In this document: piece after piece, positions 8,228-17,255 of the stretch
Layout of the letters: every line of letters starts with the position of its first letter
Numbering within the stretch: the first letter of the stretch is position 1
Source of the DNA: UBA9655 sp963704475
Lineage (GTDB): Bacteria > Pseudomonadota > Alphaproteobacteria > UBA9655
Assembly: GCA_963704475.1 (NCBI GenBank)
Contig: OY969900.1
Location: 248,001-312,000 of the forward strand
Length of the DNA: 64,000 bases
Direction: 5' to 3'
Notes under the pieces: model-generated
Seen by the model: only the letters and a program-made list of their open reading frames with translations
Database searches by the model: none
What the model was told of the DNA's origin: nothing
Position numbers and translations under genes: made by a program

Positions 8228-9076
8228 ATGTACGTGGTTCGATTAACGCATACAGAAGTCTATTTTCTTTCTCAGATAGGGTCCTTGAAAAAAGAGGATG
8301 ATGTTGCTCATTTTGCACAGATTTTGTGGGGTGTTTGTGCCTATTATTTCTGGGATAAAACCGGTTATATAAAAAAAGATCAAAAGTTGCTTGAGACGTA
8401 TTTTCTAACTTCTTTTAAGAGAGGAGAAAATATTTTGGGCTCTATTCTTAATAAACTGGAAAAATTTGATTTTTTAGAGATTAACAGAGAACAGGTCTTT
8501 GAGAATTTTTTAGAAACCAGAGCGAGGTTGGTATCGGACTTTTCGCCCAGTGTGAACCTTGCCCTTCCGAATTCCGGCATAAAAAAAACCAAAAATTCTA
8601 AGTATGAGATTAGGTTTTTTTGGCCCGAGTCAGTGAAGCCGGAAGTCTATGATATTTTTGGAAATTTATTTGATATAAAGCATTACAAAAAAATAATTGA
8701 TAAAGATACGTATTTCTTAGGGACTGGTGATATCAATCTAAAAATTAGAAAAAAAGAAGCCTATATAAAACGAGATCTTCATGATATTCCCCACATAAGT
8801 CATGTTATGGCAAAAGAGAAAATAAAACTTCCGAGAGATATTCAAACGTATACGCCCATTAAAGTTATCAAAGAAAAGTATGTACGTGAGTTTGGTCATC
8901 ATATGCGGATAGAGTTTGCCGTTATTCGTCTTTGCAACTGTCGCTTCAAAACAATTTGTTTTGAAGCAGATACGCTGCAAGCGCTTCTTGGCTTATCTCT
9001 TCTTATCAACCCCGAACAGGGAGAAGAGTTAACCTATACCGAATTTCTTAATAAATATGGGCGGAACAAAACATAA
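8228..9076 (+). CDS. Orphan hypothetical protein (weak CYTH-like pattern)
   Basis: I do not recognise this 282-residue protein. It has no signal peptide or membrane segment. The N-terminal half is helical; the C-terminal half has alternating charged strands (KYEIRFFW, DINLKIRKKEAYIK, MRIEFAVIRL, RFKTICFEAD) vaguely like the tunnel strands of a CYTH/triphosphate-tunnel fold, but the ExExK signature is not clear, so this is only a suggestion. AGGA precedes the ATG. Its codons are more AT-rich than the lpx genes next door, which may mean recent acquisition. Its end overlaps the convergent rsmD by 29 bp. Confidence 0.7.
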   Translation: MYVVRLTHTEVYFLSQIGSLKKEDDVAHFAQILWGVCAYYFWDKTGYIKKDQKLLETYFLTSFKRGENILGSILNKLEKFDFLEINREQVFENFLETRARLVSDFSPSVNLALPNSGIKKTKNSKYEIRFFWPESVKPEVYDIFGNLFDIKHYKKIIDKDTYFLGTGDINLKIRKKEAYIKRDLHDIPHISHVMAKEKIKLPRDIQTYTPIKVIKEKYVREFGHHMRIEFAVIRLCNCRFKTICFEADTLQALLGLSLLINPEQGEELTYTEFLNKYGRNKT

Positions 9077-9608
9077 TTTTTGCAGCACCTGTACTGCGTT
9101 CGAGCTTAAGAGATAGAAAGGGAGGCCACTCAAGCGTCTCATTTTTCGACGTTTCAATAACTACAGTAGCGTTTTGAGCAAGCCATTCTTTGAGAAAAAG
9201 CTGATTTAACGTTGGGAGGACAAGACCTGCTGCATAGGGAGGGTCTAGAAACACAAGATTAAAAGGGGAGGGGGCTTTTTCTAGAGAGAGGGCATTTTGT
9301 TTCAAAATACATGAGGATGAAAGGCCAAAAGCCTTTAAGTTTGTGAATAAAATAGGGACAGTGGTGCGACTGTTCTCAATAAAAGTCACAGACTTTGCGC
9401 CTCGCGAGAGCGCTTCAAGTCCTAAAGCTCCTGTTCCTGCGAAGACATCCAAAACATCCTTATCAATAAGGGAGGTGGGTCTAAAGGTGGGATTATGAAG
9501 GAGAATGTTAAAAATCATTTCTCGCGCTCGATCAGAGGTCGGGCGTGTCTCTTGAGAGAGCGGGGAGAGAATCTTTTTTCCTTTGTACTGTCCAGCAATA
9601 ATTCTCAT
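9048..9608 (-). CDS. rsmD: 16S rRNA (guanine966-N2)-methyltransferase RsmD
   Basis: RsmD methylates G966 of 16S rRNA. The 186-residue protein begins MRIIAGQYKGKKI and carries RPTSDRAREMIFNIL, the SAM-binding DVFAGTGALGLEALSRGA motif and the catalytic DPPY motif (FLDPPYAAG), all typical of the family. It stands alone, tail to tail with the orphan gene at 8228. Length is normal. Confidence 0.94.
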   Translation of the reverse strand: MRIIAGQYKGKKILSPLSQETRPTSDRAREMIFNILLHNPTFRPTSLIDKDVLDVFAGTGALGLEALSRGAKSVTFIENSRTTVPILFTNLKAFGLSSSCILKQNALSLEKAPSPFNLVFLDPPYAAGLVLPTLNQLFLKEWLAQNATVVIETSKNETLEWPPFLSLKLERSTGAAKIMFCSAHIY

Positions 9609-9717
9609 GGGGCGTCATACTCAGTTATAGCGATGCTTCGTTTCTCATAGAGAAATACTAGCATAGCTTGAAAGGTGAGTGTCCAACAATGATCTTTTAA
9701 AAACTCTCTCATAAGAC

Positions 9718-9751
9718 TTGACAAATTACATATTTGTAATAATATGAATAT
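9718..9751 (+). promoter_or_regulatory. higBA promoter with operator-like palindrome
   Basis: A TTGACA -35 box (9718-9723) and a TAATAT -10 box (9740-9745) are 16 bp apart. Between them lies the inverted repeat ATTACA-TATT-TGTAAT (9725-9740), a likely HigA operator. Only 6 bp separate the -10 box from the ATG at 9752, so the mRNA is predicted to be leaderless. Confidence 0.6.
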
Positions 9752-10101
9752 ATGACATGGGAGGTCGAATATACGGATGAATTTGGGGCGTGCTGGATGA
9801 CGCTTGCCGAAGATGAACGGATAGATATTTCAGCAATTGTTTCTCTGCTTGAGGAAAAAGGGCCCCAACTTCTCTTCCCATTTTCAAGTGTCATTGAGGG
9901 CGCGACTTATCCGCATCTAAGAGAGCTTAGAATTCAAAGCAATTCAAGTTGCGCATTTTATACGCTTTTGATCCAAGACGGACAGCAATCCTCCTCATTG
10001 GAGGAAACAAACGGGGAGACAATCGGTGGTACAAAACTCCGTTCGCAGAGAAATTGTACGCGGAGTATCTTGTTGAATTAAAGAAAGAGAGGTTAATATG
10101 A
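9752..10101 (+). pseudogene. higB: HigB-type toxin, frameshifted
   Basis: This is a HigB/RelE-superfamily mRNA interferase gene with a -1 frame disruption. The first frame encodes MTWEVEYTDEFGACW through about RELRIQ, then becomes nonsense. From about 9936 the -1 frame continues the family sequence: RILYAFDPRR, LLIGGNKRGDN, FAEKLYAEYL. That second frame ends in a TGA overlapping the ATG of the antitoxin (10098-10101), the expected coupling. A one-base deletion around 9935-9950 explains this; a programmed frameshift is less likely. The toxin is probably inactive. Confidence 0.82.
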
Positions 10102-10421
10102 GTGGTCGTCATTCCTTTAATAAGTTAAAAGATACGCTATCGGCACAATCCAAAGTGCGTGTTCAGAACAAACTTGTGGTGCTGCGTCATGAAATGGCCC
10201 TCAGTGATGTCAGAAAAGCGATGTCCCTTACACAAGCTGATGTTGCAGGCACCCTCCACATCAAGCAAGCTGCTCTGTCACGTCTTGAAAACAGAACGGA
10301 TATGTACATCAGCAGCCTCCGGAAATATATCGCCGTTCTCGGGGGAGAGTTAGACATTGTCGCTCGTTTCCCTGATGGAGACGTTCATATTCAGAATTTT
10401 CATGATATTCATCCGAGGTGA
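10098..10421 (+). CDS. higA: HigA-type XRE-family antitoxin
   Basis: This 107-residue DNA-binding protein carries a helix-turn-helix around residues 43-70 (MSLTQADVAGTLHIKQAALSRLENR), typical of HigA/XRE antitoxins that bind their own operator and neutralise HigB. The frame is intact although the toxin upstream is broken. Its ATG overlaps the restored toxin stop (ATGA). It probably still represses the promoter at 9718. Confidence 0.85.
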   Translation: MSGRHSFNKLKDTLSAQSKVRVQNKLVVLRHEMALSDVRKAMSLTQADVAGTLHIKQAALSRLENRTDMYISSLRKYIAVLGGELDIVARFPDGDVHIQNFHDIHPR

Positions 10422-10441
10422 AAATACTTCCTACGATTCAA

Positions 10442-11227
10442 TCAAATCCCCGATCCCCACCAGTAAATGCTTACAAAAAGAAAGAGCCATACCACATCTA
10501 CGAAATGCCAATACCACGCAGCGGCCTCAAAGCCAATGTGACGATCCGCTGTAAATTGTCCCACATACGCTCGCACGTAACACACACTCAAGAAAAGCGT
10601 TCCAATAATGACGTGGGCGCCATGAAATCCGGTGGCCATATAAAAGGTAGAAGGGTAAATGCCGTCCTTAAATCCAAACGTTGCATGGAGGTATTCGTAG
10701 GCTTGAATTGAGGAGAAGAGAAGGCCTAAACAAACGGTGGCGCCAATCCCTTTGAGGACATCTTTTTTATGACCTTCTAACAGGGCATGATGCGCCCACG
10801 TAATGGTTGTGCCGGAAAGAAGTAAAACAAGAGTGTTAAAATAAGGATAATCAAAAGGATTAAGGGGATGAATCCCTTTGGGGGGCCATAGACCTCCACT
10901 TGGCGCAAGGCTTACATAAAAAAACGCCCAAAAGAAGGCCACGAAAAACATAGCTTCTGAGGTAATAAAAAGAGCCATTCCTATGCGTAAGCCGAGCTGA
11001 ACAGGGGGCGTGTAATCTTTCTTTTTCTCTGATTCTTTAATGACATTCCACCACCATCCTCCCATTGTAAAAAGGAGAAGAGCGGCCCCCATCAGCAGAA
11101 CATAAAATCCATGATGGTGCATTAAAAGGACTAAGCCTAGGGCAGAAATGAGCCCCCCCATCGCTCCGACAAAAGGCCAGGGGCTCGGGTCAACAAGGTG
11201 AAAGGGGTGTGTTTTCTTCTGTGCCAT
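10442..11227 (-). CDS. ctaE: Cytochrome c oxidase subunit III
   Basis: Subunit III of the aa3-type terminal oxidase in the inner membrane. The roughly 261-residue protein has seven predicted membrane helices and family motifs such as HPFHLVDPSPWPFVGA near the start, WWWNVIKES, SEAMFFVAFFWAFFY and the closing HFVDVVWLFLFVSIYWWG. The ATG at 11227 is preferred over a TTG at 11248 that lies inside a repeat. It stands apart from subunits I and II, which are not in the window. A 127-nt repeat lies immediately 5' of the start. Confidence 0.94.
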   Translation of the reverse strand: MAQKKTHPFHLVDPSPWPFVGAMGGLISALGLVLLMHHHGFYVLLMGAALLLFTMGGWWWNVIKESEKKKDYTPPVQLGLRIGMALFITSEAMFFVAFFWAFFYVSLAPSGGLWPPKGIHPLNPFDYPYFNTLVLLLSGTTITWAHHALLEGHKKDVLKGIGATVCLGLLFSSIQAYEYLHATFGFKDGIYPSTFYMATGFHGAHVIIGTLFLSVCYVRAYVGQFTADRHIGFEAAAWYWHFVDVVWLFLFVSIYWWGSGI

Positions 11228-11228
11228 T

Positions 11229-11357
11229 ATATACTCTTCGCCTTTCAAGTTCCGGGGGCGTTGCCCATCGGGATTCGCCCTCTGTCACGTATAAAGAATA
11301 CGCTCATCGGTCTCACCACTCGGGCGCCTACCCGACTCCTTGAAATCCTTTGAGTAT
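11229..11357 (-). repeat. ~127-nt palindromic repeat in the cox3 leader
   Basis: The ends are inverted (ATACTCTTCGCCTTTCAAG and CTTGAAATCCTTTGAGTAT) and the interior contains TCGGGATTCGCCCTC and CACGTATAAAGAATACGCTC. A second copy at 34849-34975 lies upstream of ileS in the same orientation relative to its gene. It could be a structured 5' leader or simply a mobile palindrome. Confidence 0.75.
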
Positions 11358-11376
11358 ATTCTCAACTTTAGTGCCA

Positions 11377-12765
11377 TCACATTAAAAAAAGGTGGGCAAA
11401 TCCTAAAAAAGTTGCAAAGCTCAGTAAATCAGTTGTTGTTGTCAAAAGGGGGCCGGCACTTGTTGCCGGATCCAATCCCATTTTATCAATTAAGATGGGA
11501 AGAACAACGCCGCCGACAGCTGCCCAAACCATGTTCAGAACCAACGCGCTGCCTAACACAAGCCCTAAGCCTGAATCAGAAAACCAAGAGGCAGCGATGC
11601 ATCCCATAAGGCTTCCGAAAAAAACACCATTTAAAAGTCCTACGCCACTTTCTTTCCAAATAGCACGGCTCATATTGACGCCCCCCAGCTCACGGGTTGC
11701 AAGTGCGCGGACCGTAACCGTTACAACTTGCATGCCTGCATTGCCACTCATCGCCGCACTAATAGGCATTAAAACAGCAAGCGCTACCATCTTTTCAATC
11801 GTATGCTGGAACTGAGAGATCACAAACGCTGCCATCAGCATATTTAATAACGTAATCATAAGCCAGCGAATGCGAGAATAAGAAGTGTTTAAAAGGGGTT
11901 CAAAAAAGTCTGATTCAGTCACACGCGAAAGAAGCATGATGTCTTTTTCTGCTTCTTCTTCAATAACGTCCACGACATCATCAACAGTAATCATCCCGAT
12001 GGTACGATCGTTTTCATCCACAACAGGGGCAGAAACTAGGCCATATTTTTGAAAAAGATAGGCAACTTCTTCTTGATTCATTAAGGCAGGGATACGTTTT
12101 ATGCCCGTTTCCATAATGTCCCTGATTTTTGTCGAAGAGGGATGACGCAACAAAAGGTTAAGAGGAACGCTTCCAATAGGGGTTTCATGAGCATCAACAA
12201 CGAAAAGATCATAGAATTTTTCTGGAAGATTTTTTTCCCTTTTTAAGTGCTTCATCGCTTCAGCAATTGTCCAAGACTCTGAAATGCAGACGATTTCTCG
12301 TTGCATCAATCGCGCAGCACTTTCCTCAGGGTAGGTAAGGGCATTTTCCACAATGACGCGTTCAGGCGTGGGGATAGAGTCCAGGATTTCCTTCTGATGG
12401 TGTTCATCAAGGTCTTCAAGAAGAGCCACCACGTCATCACTCTCAAGGCCTGTGATCGCTTCTGCAATTTCATGAACCCCTAACTGATCAATGACTTCTT
12501 GCGCAACGGTTTCGTCCAGGTGCGAGAGAATTTCTGGATCAAAGCGAGATCTTAATACGTCAAGCAAAGGATGGCGTAAGGTGGGGGAAAGATATTCAAT
12601 AACGACGGCAACATCTGCGGCGTGCAGAGGAGAAATTAGCCGGAGGACACGTTCCTCATCGCTCGCTTGAAGAGCGTCTTCAAGCGCACGAATAGTGTCT
12701 TGAGAGACGCCATAAAGAGCTTCATTTTCTTTATGCTCTAATGTTTGAAAGGGTTCTTGGGTCAT
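11377..12765 (-). CDS. mgtE: Magnesium transporter MgtE
   Basis: MgtE is a Mg2+-gated magnesium channel of the inner membrane. The 462-residue protein has the cytosolic MgtE N domain (residues 1-140, with LHAADVAVVIEYL), two CBS domains (about 145-270) and five C-terminal membrane helices starting near RIRWLMITLLNML, with the filter region PISAAMSGNAGMQVVTVTVRALA. Length matches the family. It is on the minus strand upstream of cox3 but separated from it by a repeat. Confidence 0.94.
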   Translation of the reverse strand: MTQEPFQTLEHKENEALYGVSQDTIRALEDALQASDEERVLRLISPLHAADVAVVIEYLSPTLRHPLLDVLRSRFDPEILSHLDETVAQEVIDQLGVHEIAEAITGLESDDVVALLEDLDEHHQKEILDSIPTPERVIVENALTYPEESAARLMQREIVCISESWTIAEAMKHLKREKNLPEKFYDLFVVDAHETPIGSVPLNLLLRHPSSTKIRDIMETGIKRIPALMNQEEVAYLFQKYGLVSAPVVDENDRTIGMITVDDVVDVIEEEAEKDIMLLSRVTESDFFEPLLNTSYSRIRWLMITLLNMLMAAFVISQFQHTIEKMVALAVLMPISAAMSGNAGMQVVTVTVRALATRELGGVNMSRAIWKESGVGLLNGVFFGSLMGCIAASWFSDSGLGLVLGSALVLNMVWAAVGGVVLPILIDKMGLDPATSAGPLLTTTTDLLSFATFLGFAHLFLM

Positions 12766-12837
12766 GTTATCAGTAATCAGTCGTCAGTAATCAGTAGCAA
12801 TTCTCTCATCAGTATAGTGCCACTGACCACTTAATCC

Positions 12838-14298
12838 CTAGTCCCTGACTTTAAGAGAGAGATAACGCGAGTCTCCATCCCGATTAATTAAGCACAAAAT
12901 GGATTTTCTTTTTTCTTTTTCTGCTTGTTTAAGATGATTCACGACGTGTTGAGGTGTCGTGACTTCATCTTGATTCATTTCAACGATAATATCGCCAGTG
13001 CGAAGACCTTTTTCAGCCGCAAACGATTGTGGTGCAATATCAACAATTAGAACGCCTTGAATATCATTGTTAATATCGAAACGTTGACGAATGTCCTTAG
13101 TTAAAGGTTGCAAGGTCATTCCGCGAATCTCAACACCTTTGGCAAGGTCTTTTCCCCCATCAGGAGAAGGAATAATGCCGGCTTCTTCGGCTTCTTCATA
13201 TTCGCCAATTTGTACAGGAAGTGTTATGATTTTTCCTTTTCTCCAGATGATAACTTGTGTTTTAGAGCCTACGGGAAGATCACCTACAATACGTGGTAAG
13301 CTCCTCTCATCCTTTATCTCTTTGTCTTCTATTTTTAAAATAACATCTCCGGATTGGATTTTTGCTTTTGCAGCTGGCCCATTTTTTACAACGTTTCCAA
13401 CAAGAGCTCCCTTAAGATTTTCGAGTCCCAATCCTTCAGCAATATCTTCGGTCACAGGCTGGATATGAACACCAAGCCATCCGCGCTTGGTTCGCCCATA
13501 CTGGCGAATTTGATCCACAACTTTTTTTGCAATTTCAGCAGGAATAGCAAAGCCAATACCAACACTATTTCCATTAGGTGAAAAAATAGATGTGTTTACC
13601 CCCACAACATGTCCATTCATATCAAACATAGGGCCCCCAGAATTACCCAAATTTATGGAGGCATCCGTTTGAATGTAACCTTCTATAAAGTCACCAGCAC
13701 GTATATTCTCTGAAATATTTCGGGAAAGATGAGACACAATTCCAGCCGTTACTGTGCCCCCAAGGCCAAAAGGGTTGCCGATGGCAATGATCCAATCGCC
13801 TGTGCGGAGTTTTTCAGAATTACCCCAGAGAACAAAGGGGAGTTTTTTATCCGTTTTTACTTTTAAAACAGCAATATCTGTTCGGCGGTCACGCCCTACA
13901 ATTGTTGCTTTGAGCTCTGTGTTGTCATTTAAAATGACCGTAATTTGATCTGCATCTATGACAACGTGATTGTTTGTCACGATGTATCCTTCCGGATCAA
14001 TAATAAAGCCCGATCCTAAAGATGTGACGTTTCGCGGTCCTTCGGGCTGCATACGATCCAGGAAATCTTTAAAGAGATCTTCGAGAGGCGATCCCTTGAG
14101 ATCTAATGAGGGGTTCAAGTCAGATTTTCCATGGGCAAAGGTTGTTGTGGAAATATTGACGACCGCTGGTAAAAGAGGGGCGACGATATCCGCAAAGCCA
14201 TTGGGTGCTGCGGCGGCAGGTAGAGCAGGAGGAGTCGCCACACCACTTCCTGTGAGCATGAGAGACATGGATAAGGTTAAAATAACTTTCTTTATCAT
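12838..14298 (-). CDS. degP: Periplasmic serine protease DegP/HtrA (Do)
   Basis: DegP degrades or refolds damaged envelope proteins in the periplasm. From the ATG at 14298 the protein has 486 residues: a signal peptide (MIKKVILTLSMSLMLTGSGVA), a trypsin-like domain with His in VTNNHVV, Asp in RRTDIAVL and Ser in GNSGGPMF, then two PDZ domains (about 280-375 and 390-485). Upstream ATGs would add repeat-derived residues. hflK, hflC and degP run in the same direction, a common alphaproteobacterial order. Confidence 0.94.
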   Translation of the reverse strand: MIKKVILTLSMSLMLTGSGVATPPALPAAAAPNGFADIVAPLLPAVVNISTTTFAHGKSDLNPSLDLKGSPLEDLFKDFLDRMQPEGPRNVTSLGSGFIIDPEGYIVTNNHVVIDADQITVILNDNTELKATIVGRDRRTDIAVLKVKTDKKLPFVLWGNSEKLRTGDWIIAIGNPFGLGGTVTAGIVSHLSRNISENIRAGDFIEGYIQTDASINLGNSGGPMFDMNGHVVGVNTSIFSPNGNSVGIGFAIPAEIAKKVVDQIRQYGRTKRGWLGVHIQPVTEDIAEGLGLENLKGALVGNVVKNGPAAKAKIQSGDVILKIEDKEIKDERSLPRIVGDLPVGSKTQVIIWRKGKIITLPVQIGEYEEAEEAGIIPSPDGGKDLAKGVEIRGMTLQPLTKDIRQRFDINNDIQGVLIVDIAPQSFAAEKGLRTGDIIVEMNQDEVTTPQHVVNHLKQAEKEKRKSILCLINRDGDSRYLSLKVRD

Positions 14299-14428
14299 CA
14301 CATTTGTCATCCCGGACTTGATCCGGAATCCCATGACGATGAGATTCTGAAACAATCCTCGATCGGGGCGGAGAACATGGTTCAGGATGACAGTATGGCA
14401 CGCGTTAACAAACATTTTTTAAAGGCTC
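14299..14428. repeat. Dispersed palindromic repeat between hflC and degP
   Basis: A TTGTCATCCCGGACTTGATC arm and a GGTTCAGGATGACAG arm enclose GAATCCCATGACGATGAGAT. The same family occurs at 6430-6515 and 29640-29705. Open frames reading into degP from here are artefacts of the repeat. Confidence 0.55.
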
Positions 14429-15286
14429 CTACCGATTTAAATATTTAAAAAAAGTATTCTTGAGGGAGAGAATAAAGCTTGTTGTTTTATCATTCAAGGA
14501 TTCCTTATAGGCATTCAGGGAACGATAGAAATCGTAAAAACTAATATCCTTGCCATAGGTTTCTGCTGCCTTTTTCGTTACATAGGCATCCCCTTGTCCT
14601 CGGATGATTTCAGACTGTTTTGTCGCTTCTGCTAAAATAATTGTGCGCTCTTTGTCAGAAGTTGATTTGATCTCTTGAGAGATTTCATCTCCACGAGACC
14701 GGAATTCCTGCGCTTCTTGTTTACGTTCGCTGATCATACGGTTGAAGATAGCTTCACTGTTTTCAGGCGGTAAATCTGTTCCTCGTAATTGCAAATCCAC
14801 AACCTCAATACCAAAAGCTTTTGCTGCCGTATTCATTTGATCTCGAATTGACTTTGAAATCAAAGCCCTTTTAGGAGAGAGAACATCGACTAACCTGACC
14901 TGCCCTAATACACTGAGGGCAATCGACTGATTGAGGATGCGCAATCGTTGTTCAGCCCCTAGTTCATTTTGCACCGTTCTATAAAAAAGAGCTGGATTAA
15001 CAATGCGATAGCGCGCAAATGTGGTTACAAGAAGGCGCTTTTGGTCCGCAAGGGTTGCAGGAATAGCGTTGAGATCAAAATCTAAGATCCGATTGTCATA
15101 GTCTCGTACATTTTGCAAAAAGGGAATTTTAACGTAAATTCCCGGCTCTTTAATGACGCGGATAAGTTTACCAAACTCAAGAACAAGAGTTTGTTGTGTT
15201 TGTTGCACAATAAAAAGAGAGCCCATTAAAACACCGAAAACAACAAGAAGGGGGATAGCAAAAACGATAAATGATCTCGAGTTCAT
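14429..15286 (-). CDS. hflC: HflC, SPFH-domain regulator of FtsH
   Basis: HflC forms with HflK a periplasm-facing membrane cage around the protease FtsH. The 285-residue protein has one N-terminal membrane helix (IVFAIPLLVVFGVLMGSLFIV), a prohibitin/SPFH domain (VLEFGKLIRVIKEPGIYVKIPF) and a C-terminal coiled region (SERKQEAQEFRSRGDEISQEI). It overlaps the hflK stop by 4 bp, so the pair is translationally coupled. Confidence 0.95.
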   Translation of the reverse strand: MNSRSFIVFAIPLLVVFGVLMGSLFIVQQTQQTLVLEFGKLIRVIKEPGIYVKIPFLQNVRDYDNRILDFDLNAIPATLADQKRLLVTTFARYRIVNPALFYRTVQNELGAEQRLRILNQSIALSVLGQVRLVDVLSPKRALISKSIRDQMNTAAKAFGIEVVDLQLRGTDLPPENSEAIFNRMISERKQEAQEFRSRGDEISQEIKSTSDKERTIILAEATKQSEIIRGQGDAYVTKKAAETYGKDISFYDFYRSLNAYKESLNDKTTSFILSLKNTFFKYLNR

Positions 15287-16395
15287 TGGGCGGTCTCCTC
15301 AGGGTTTGTCTCTACACGTTTTAGCTCAGGAAGAGGAAGGTAGGGCAGGACACCTTGATTTGTTTCTCCTTCCATAACAATCTTCGGTGCATTTTTAAGA
15401 ATAGCTTGTATGGTATCGATGTAGAGTCGTTTGCGTGTGACATCGGGGGCTTTACTATATTGATCTAAAACAAGCTGGAAACGACTCGTCTCTCCATCAA
15501 TATCTGCCATCACTTTTGCTTTGTACCCCATCGCATCTTGGACGATCTTTTTTGCCTGACCTCTCGCTACTGGAATGATAGAATTGCGGTAAAACTCTGC
15601 TTCATTGCGCTTTCGCTCCATATCTGCTTTTGCGCGTTGAACATCTAAATAGGCGTCAGTAACTTTCTCTGTCGGAGGAGTTACTTTCAAGAGTTCTACC
15701 TGAGAGACTTCTACCCCAAGCTTGTAGTCATCAACAAGCTTTTGGAGCCTATCGCGGAGCTCTATGTTAATCTTACTGCGTCCTTCAGAGAGGATTTGAG
15801 CAATAGGTGTTTGGGCGATAACTGCGCGAACAACGCTATCGGCTGCTGCATGAATGGTTGTATCCGGAGATTTCACATTAAATAAAAAGTCACCTAAGTT
15901 TTTAATGCGCCAGTTGACAGCAAACTGTACATCAGCAATGTTTTCGTCACCTGTTAACATCAACTCTCCTTCGCCGGCTAGTCCTCCAGAGACGGGATGG
16001 TGAGTTGTATCTGTATTTGTTAATATATTGATAGAAGTCACATTTCGGATAAAGACCGTTTCAATGGGGGTTGGGAGATGGTAATTAAGACCTGGATCTG
16101 TTGTACGAACCCATTTCCCAAAACGAAGCACAACAGCTTGTTCGTCTTGCTGAACGGTATAAATACCCGTCAACAGCCACAGAAAGAAGATGCCTCCCGC
16201 AACGTACCATAGGATGCGGCCGTTATTTTGTCCGTTTTTTGGGAAAAATTCTTTAAATTTATCTTGGCTTTTCTTTAAAAAAGCATCAAAATCAGGCTCT
16301 TGACCGTCCCTCCGTTTAGGTTTGCGGATCCAGGGATTGTCTTGTTTGTTGTCTCCCCCATGCCCCCAAGGGCCGTCATCATCTTGTCCACTCAT
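15283..16395 (-). CDS. hflK: HflK, SPFH-domain regulator of FtsH
   Basis: The partner of HflC. From the ATG at 16395, which has a strong AAGGAG about 8 nt upstream, the protein has 370 residues: a Gly/Asp-rich cytosolic start (MSGQDDDGPWGHGGDNK), one membrane helix (ILWYVAGGIFFLWLLTGIYTV), an SPFH domain (VVLRFGKWVRTTDPGLNYHLP) and a C-terminal coiled coil. A longer reading from 16449 lacks support. Confidence 0.95.
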   Translation of the reverse strand: MSGQDDDGPWGHGGDNKQDNPWIRKPKRRDGQEPDFDAFLKKSQDKFKEFFPKNGQNNGRILWYVAGGIFFLWLLTGIYTVQQDEQAVVLRFGKWVRTTDPGLNYHLPTPIETVFIRNVTSINILTNTDTTHHPVSGGLAGEGELMLTGDENIADVQFAVNWRIKNLGDFLFNVKSPDTTIHAAADSVVRAVIAQTPIAQILSEGRSKINIELRDRLQKLVDDYKLGVEVSQVELLKVTPPTEKVTDAYLDVQRAKADMERKRNEAEFYRNSIIPVARGQAKKIVQDAMGYKAKVMADIDGETSRFQLVLDQYSKAPDVTRKRLYIDTIQAILKNAPKIVMEGETNQGVLPYLPLPELKRVETNPEETAQ

Positions 16396-16481
16396 ACCCA
16401 AAAACTCCTTTTTAATCTTATTGGCGTAACTATATATGATTGCTGACATCGAAGCAATCCGGATGAGAGAGGGACTTGCCT

Positions 16482-17255
16482 TTAATTGAACTGAATGGGT
16501 CCTTTGACTTTGCCGTGAATAAATTGCTGGACATAAGGATTATCGCAATTGTCAATCTTATCCGCAGGTCCGCTCCAAATAATTTTGCCCTCATAAAGCA
16601 TTGCGATGCGGTCACCGATTGTACGGGCACTTTGCATGTCATGGGTAATCGTAAGGGCCGTAACACCCGAGTCTTTAACGGACTTTCTAATCAATTCATT
16701 GATAACGCTACTGAAAATAGGATCAAGGCCTGAGGTTGGTTCATCGAAAAACAAGACATGAGGACGCGTTGCAACCGCCCGTGCCAGAGCTACCCGCCGT
16801 TGCATGCCCCCGGAGAGTTCAGCAGGATATAAATTAGCTACATTTTCATTTAAGCCAACAGCTGCAAGGTTACTCAGGGCAATGGCTTTGGCTTCTGTAC
16901 GGTTCATAGCGTCTGCATAGAGGAGACGGAAGGCAATATTTTCCCATACGGTTAAGCTATCAAAAAGGGCTGAGCCTTGAAACACAACACCAATATCCTT
17001 AAGACGTCTCTCATTTTGAGTTAAAGATTCTTTGAAAATGTCTTGGCCATCCATGGTAAGGGTTCCAGAATCTGCTTGTATTAATCCTAAGAGACATTTG
17101 AGAAGGACAGATTTCCCTGTTCCTGATCCTCCAATAATTACAAGAGATTCTCCGGGAAAAACTTCTAAATCGACACCCCGAAGCACATGATTTGAGGCAA
17201 AGCTTTTATAAAGATTTTTGAGGGAGAATTTTGGTTTGATATGTTTTGGCGTCAT
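16482..17255 (-). CDS. mlaF: Phospholipid-transport ABC ATPase MlaF
   Basis: MlaF powers the Mla system that moves phospholipids between the outer and inner membranes. The 257-residue ATPase has Walker A GGSGTGKS, the signature AELSGGMQRRVALARA, Walker B VLFFDEPTSGLDP and the family's DIGVVFQGSALFDSLTVWEN. It overlaps mlaE by 4 bp (ATGA). The substrate-binding mlaD and the rest of the system are not adjacent. Confidence 0.92.
   Translation of the reverse strand: MTPKHIKPKFSLKNLYKSFASNHVLRGVDLEVFPGESLVIIGGSGTGKSVLLKCLLGLIQADSGTLTMDGQDIFKESLTQNERRLKDIGVVFQGSALFDSLTVWENIAFRLLYADAMNRTEAKAIALSNLAAVGLNENVANLYPAELSGGMQRRVALARAVATRPHVLFFDEPTSGLDPIFSSVINELIRKSVKDSGVTALTITHDMQSARTIGDRIAMLYEGKIIWSGPADKIDNCDNPYVQQFIHGKVKGPIQFN

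Noticed and set aside
12766..12837. Short CAGTAATCAGT direct repeats after mgtE
   Set aside because: Only two or three degenerate units of about 11 bp with weak echoes elsewhere (27430, 58570); too little for a feature.
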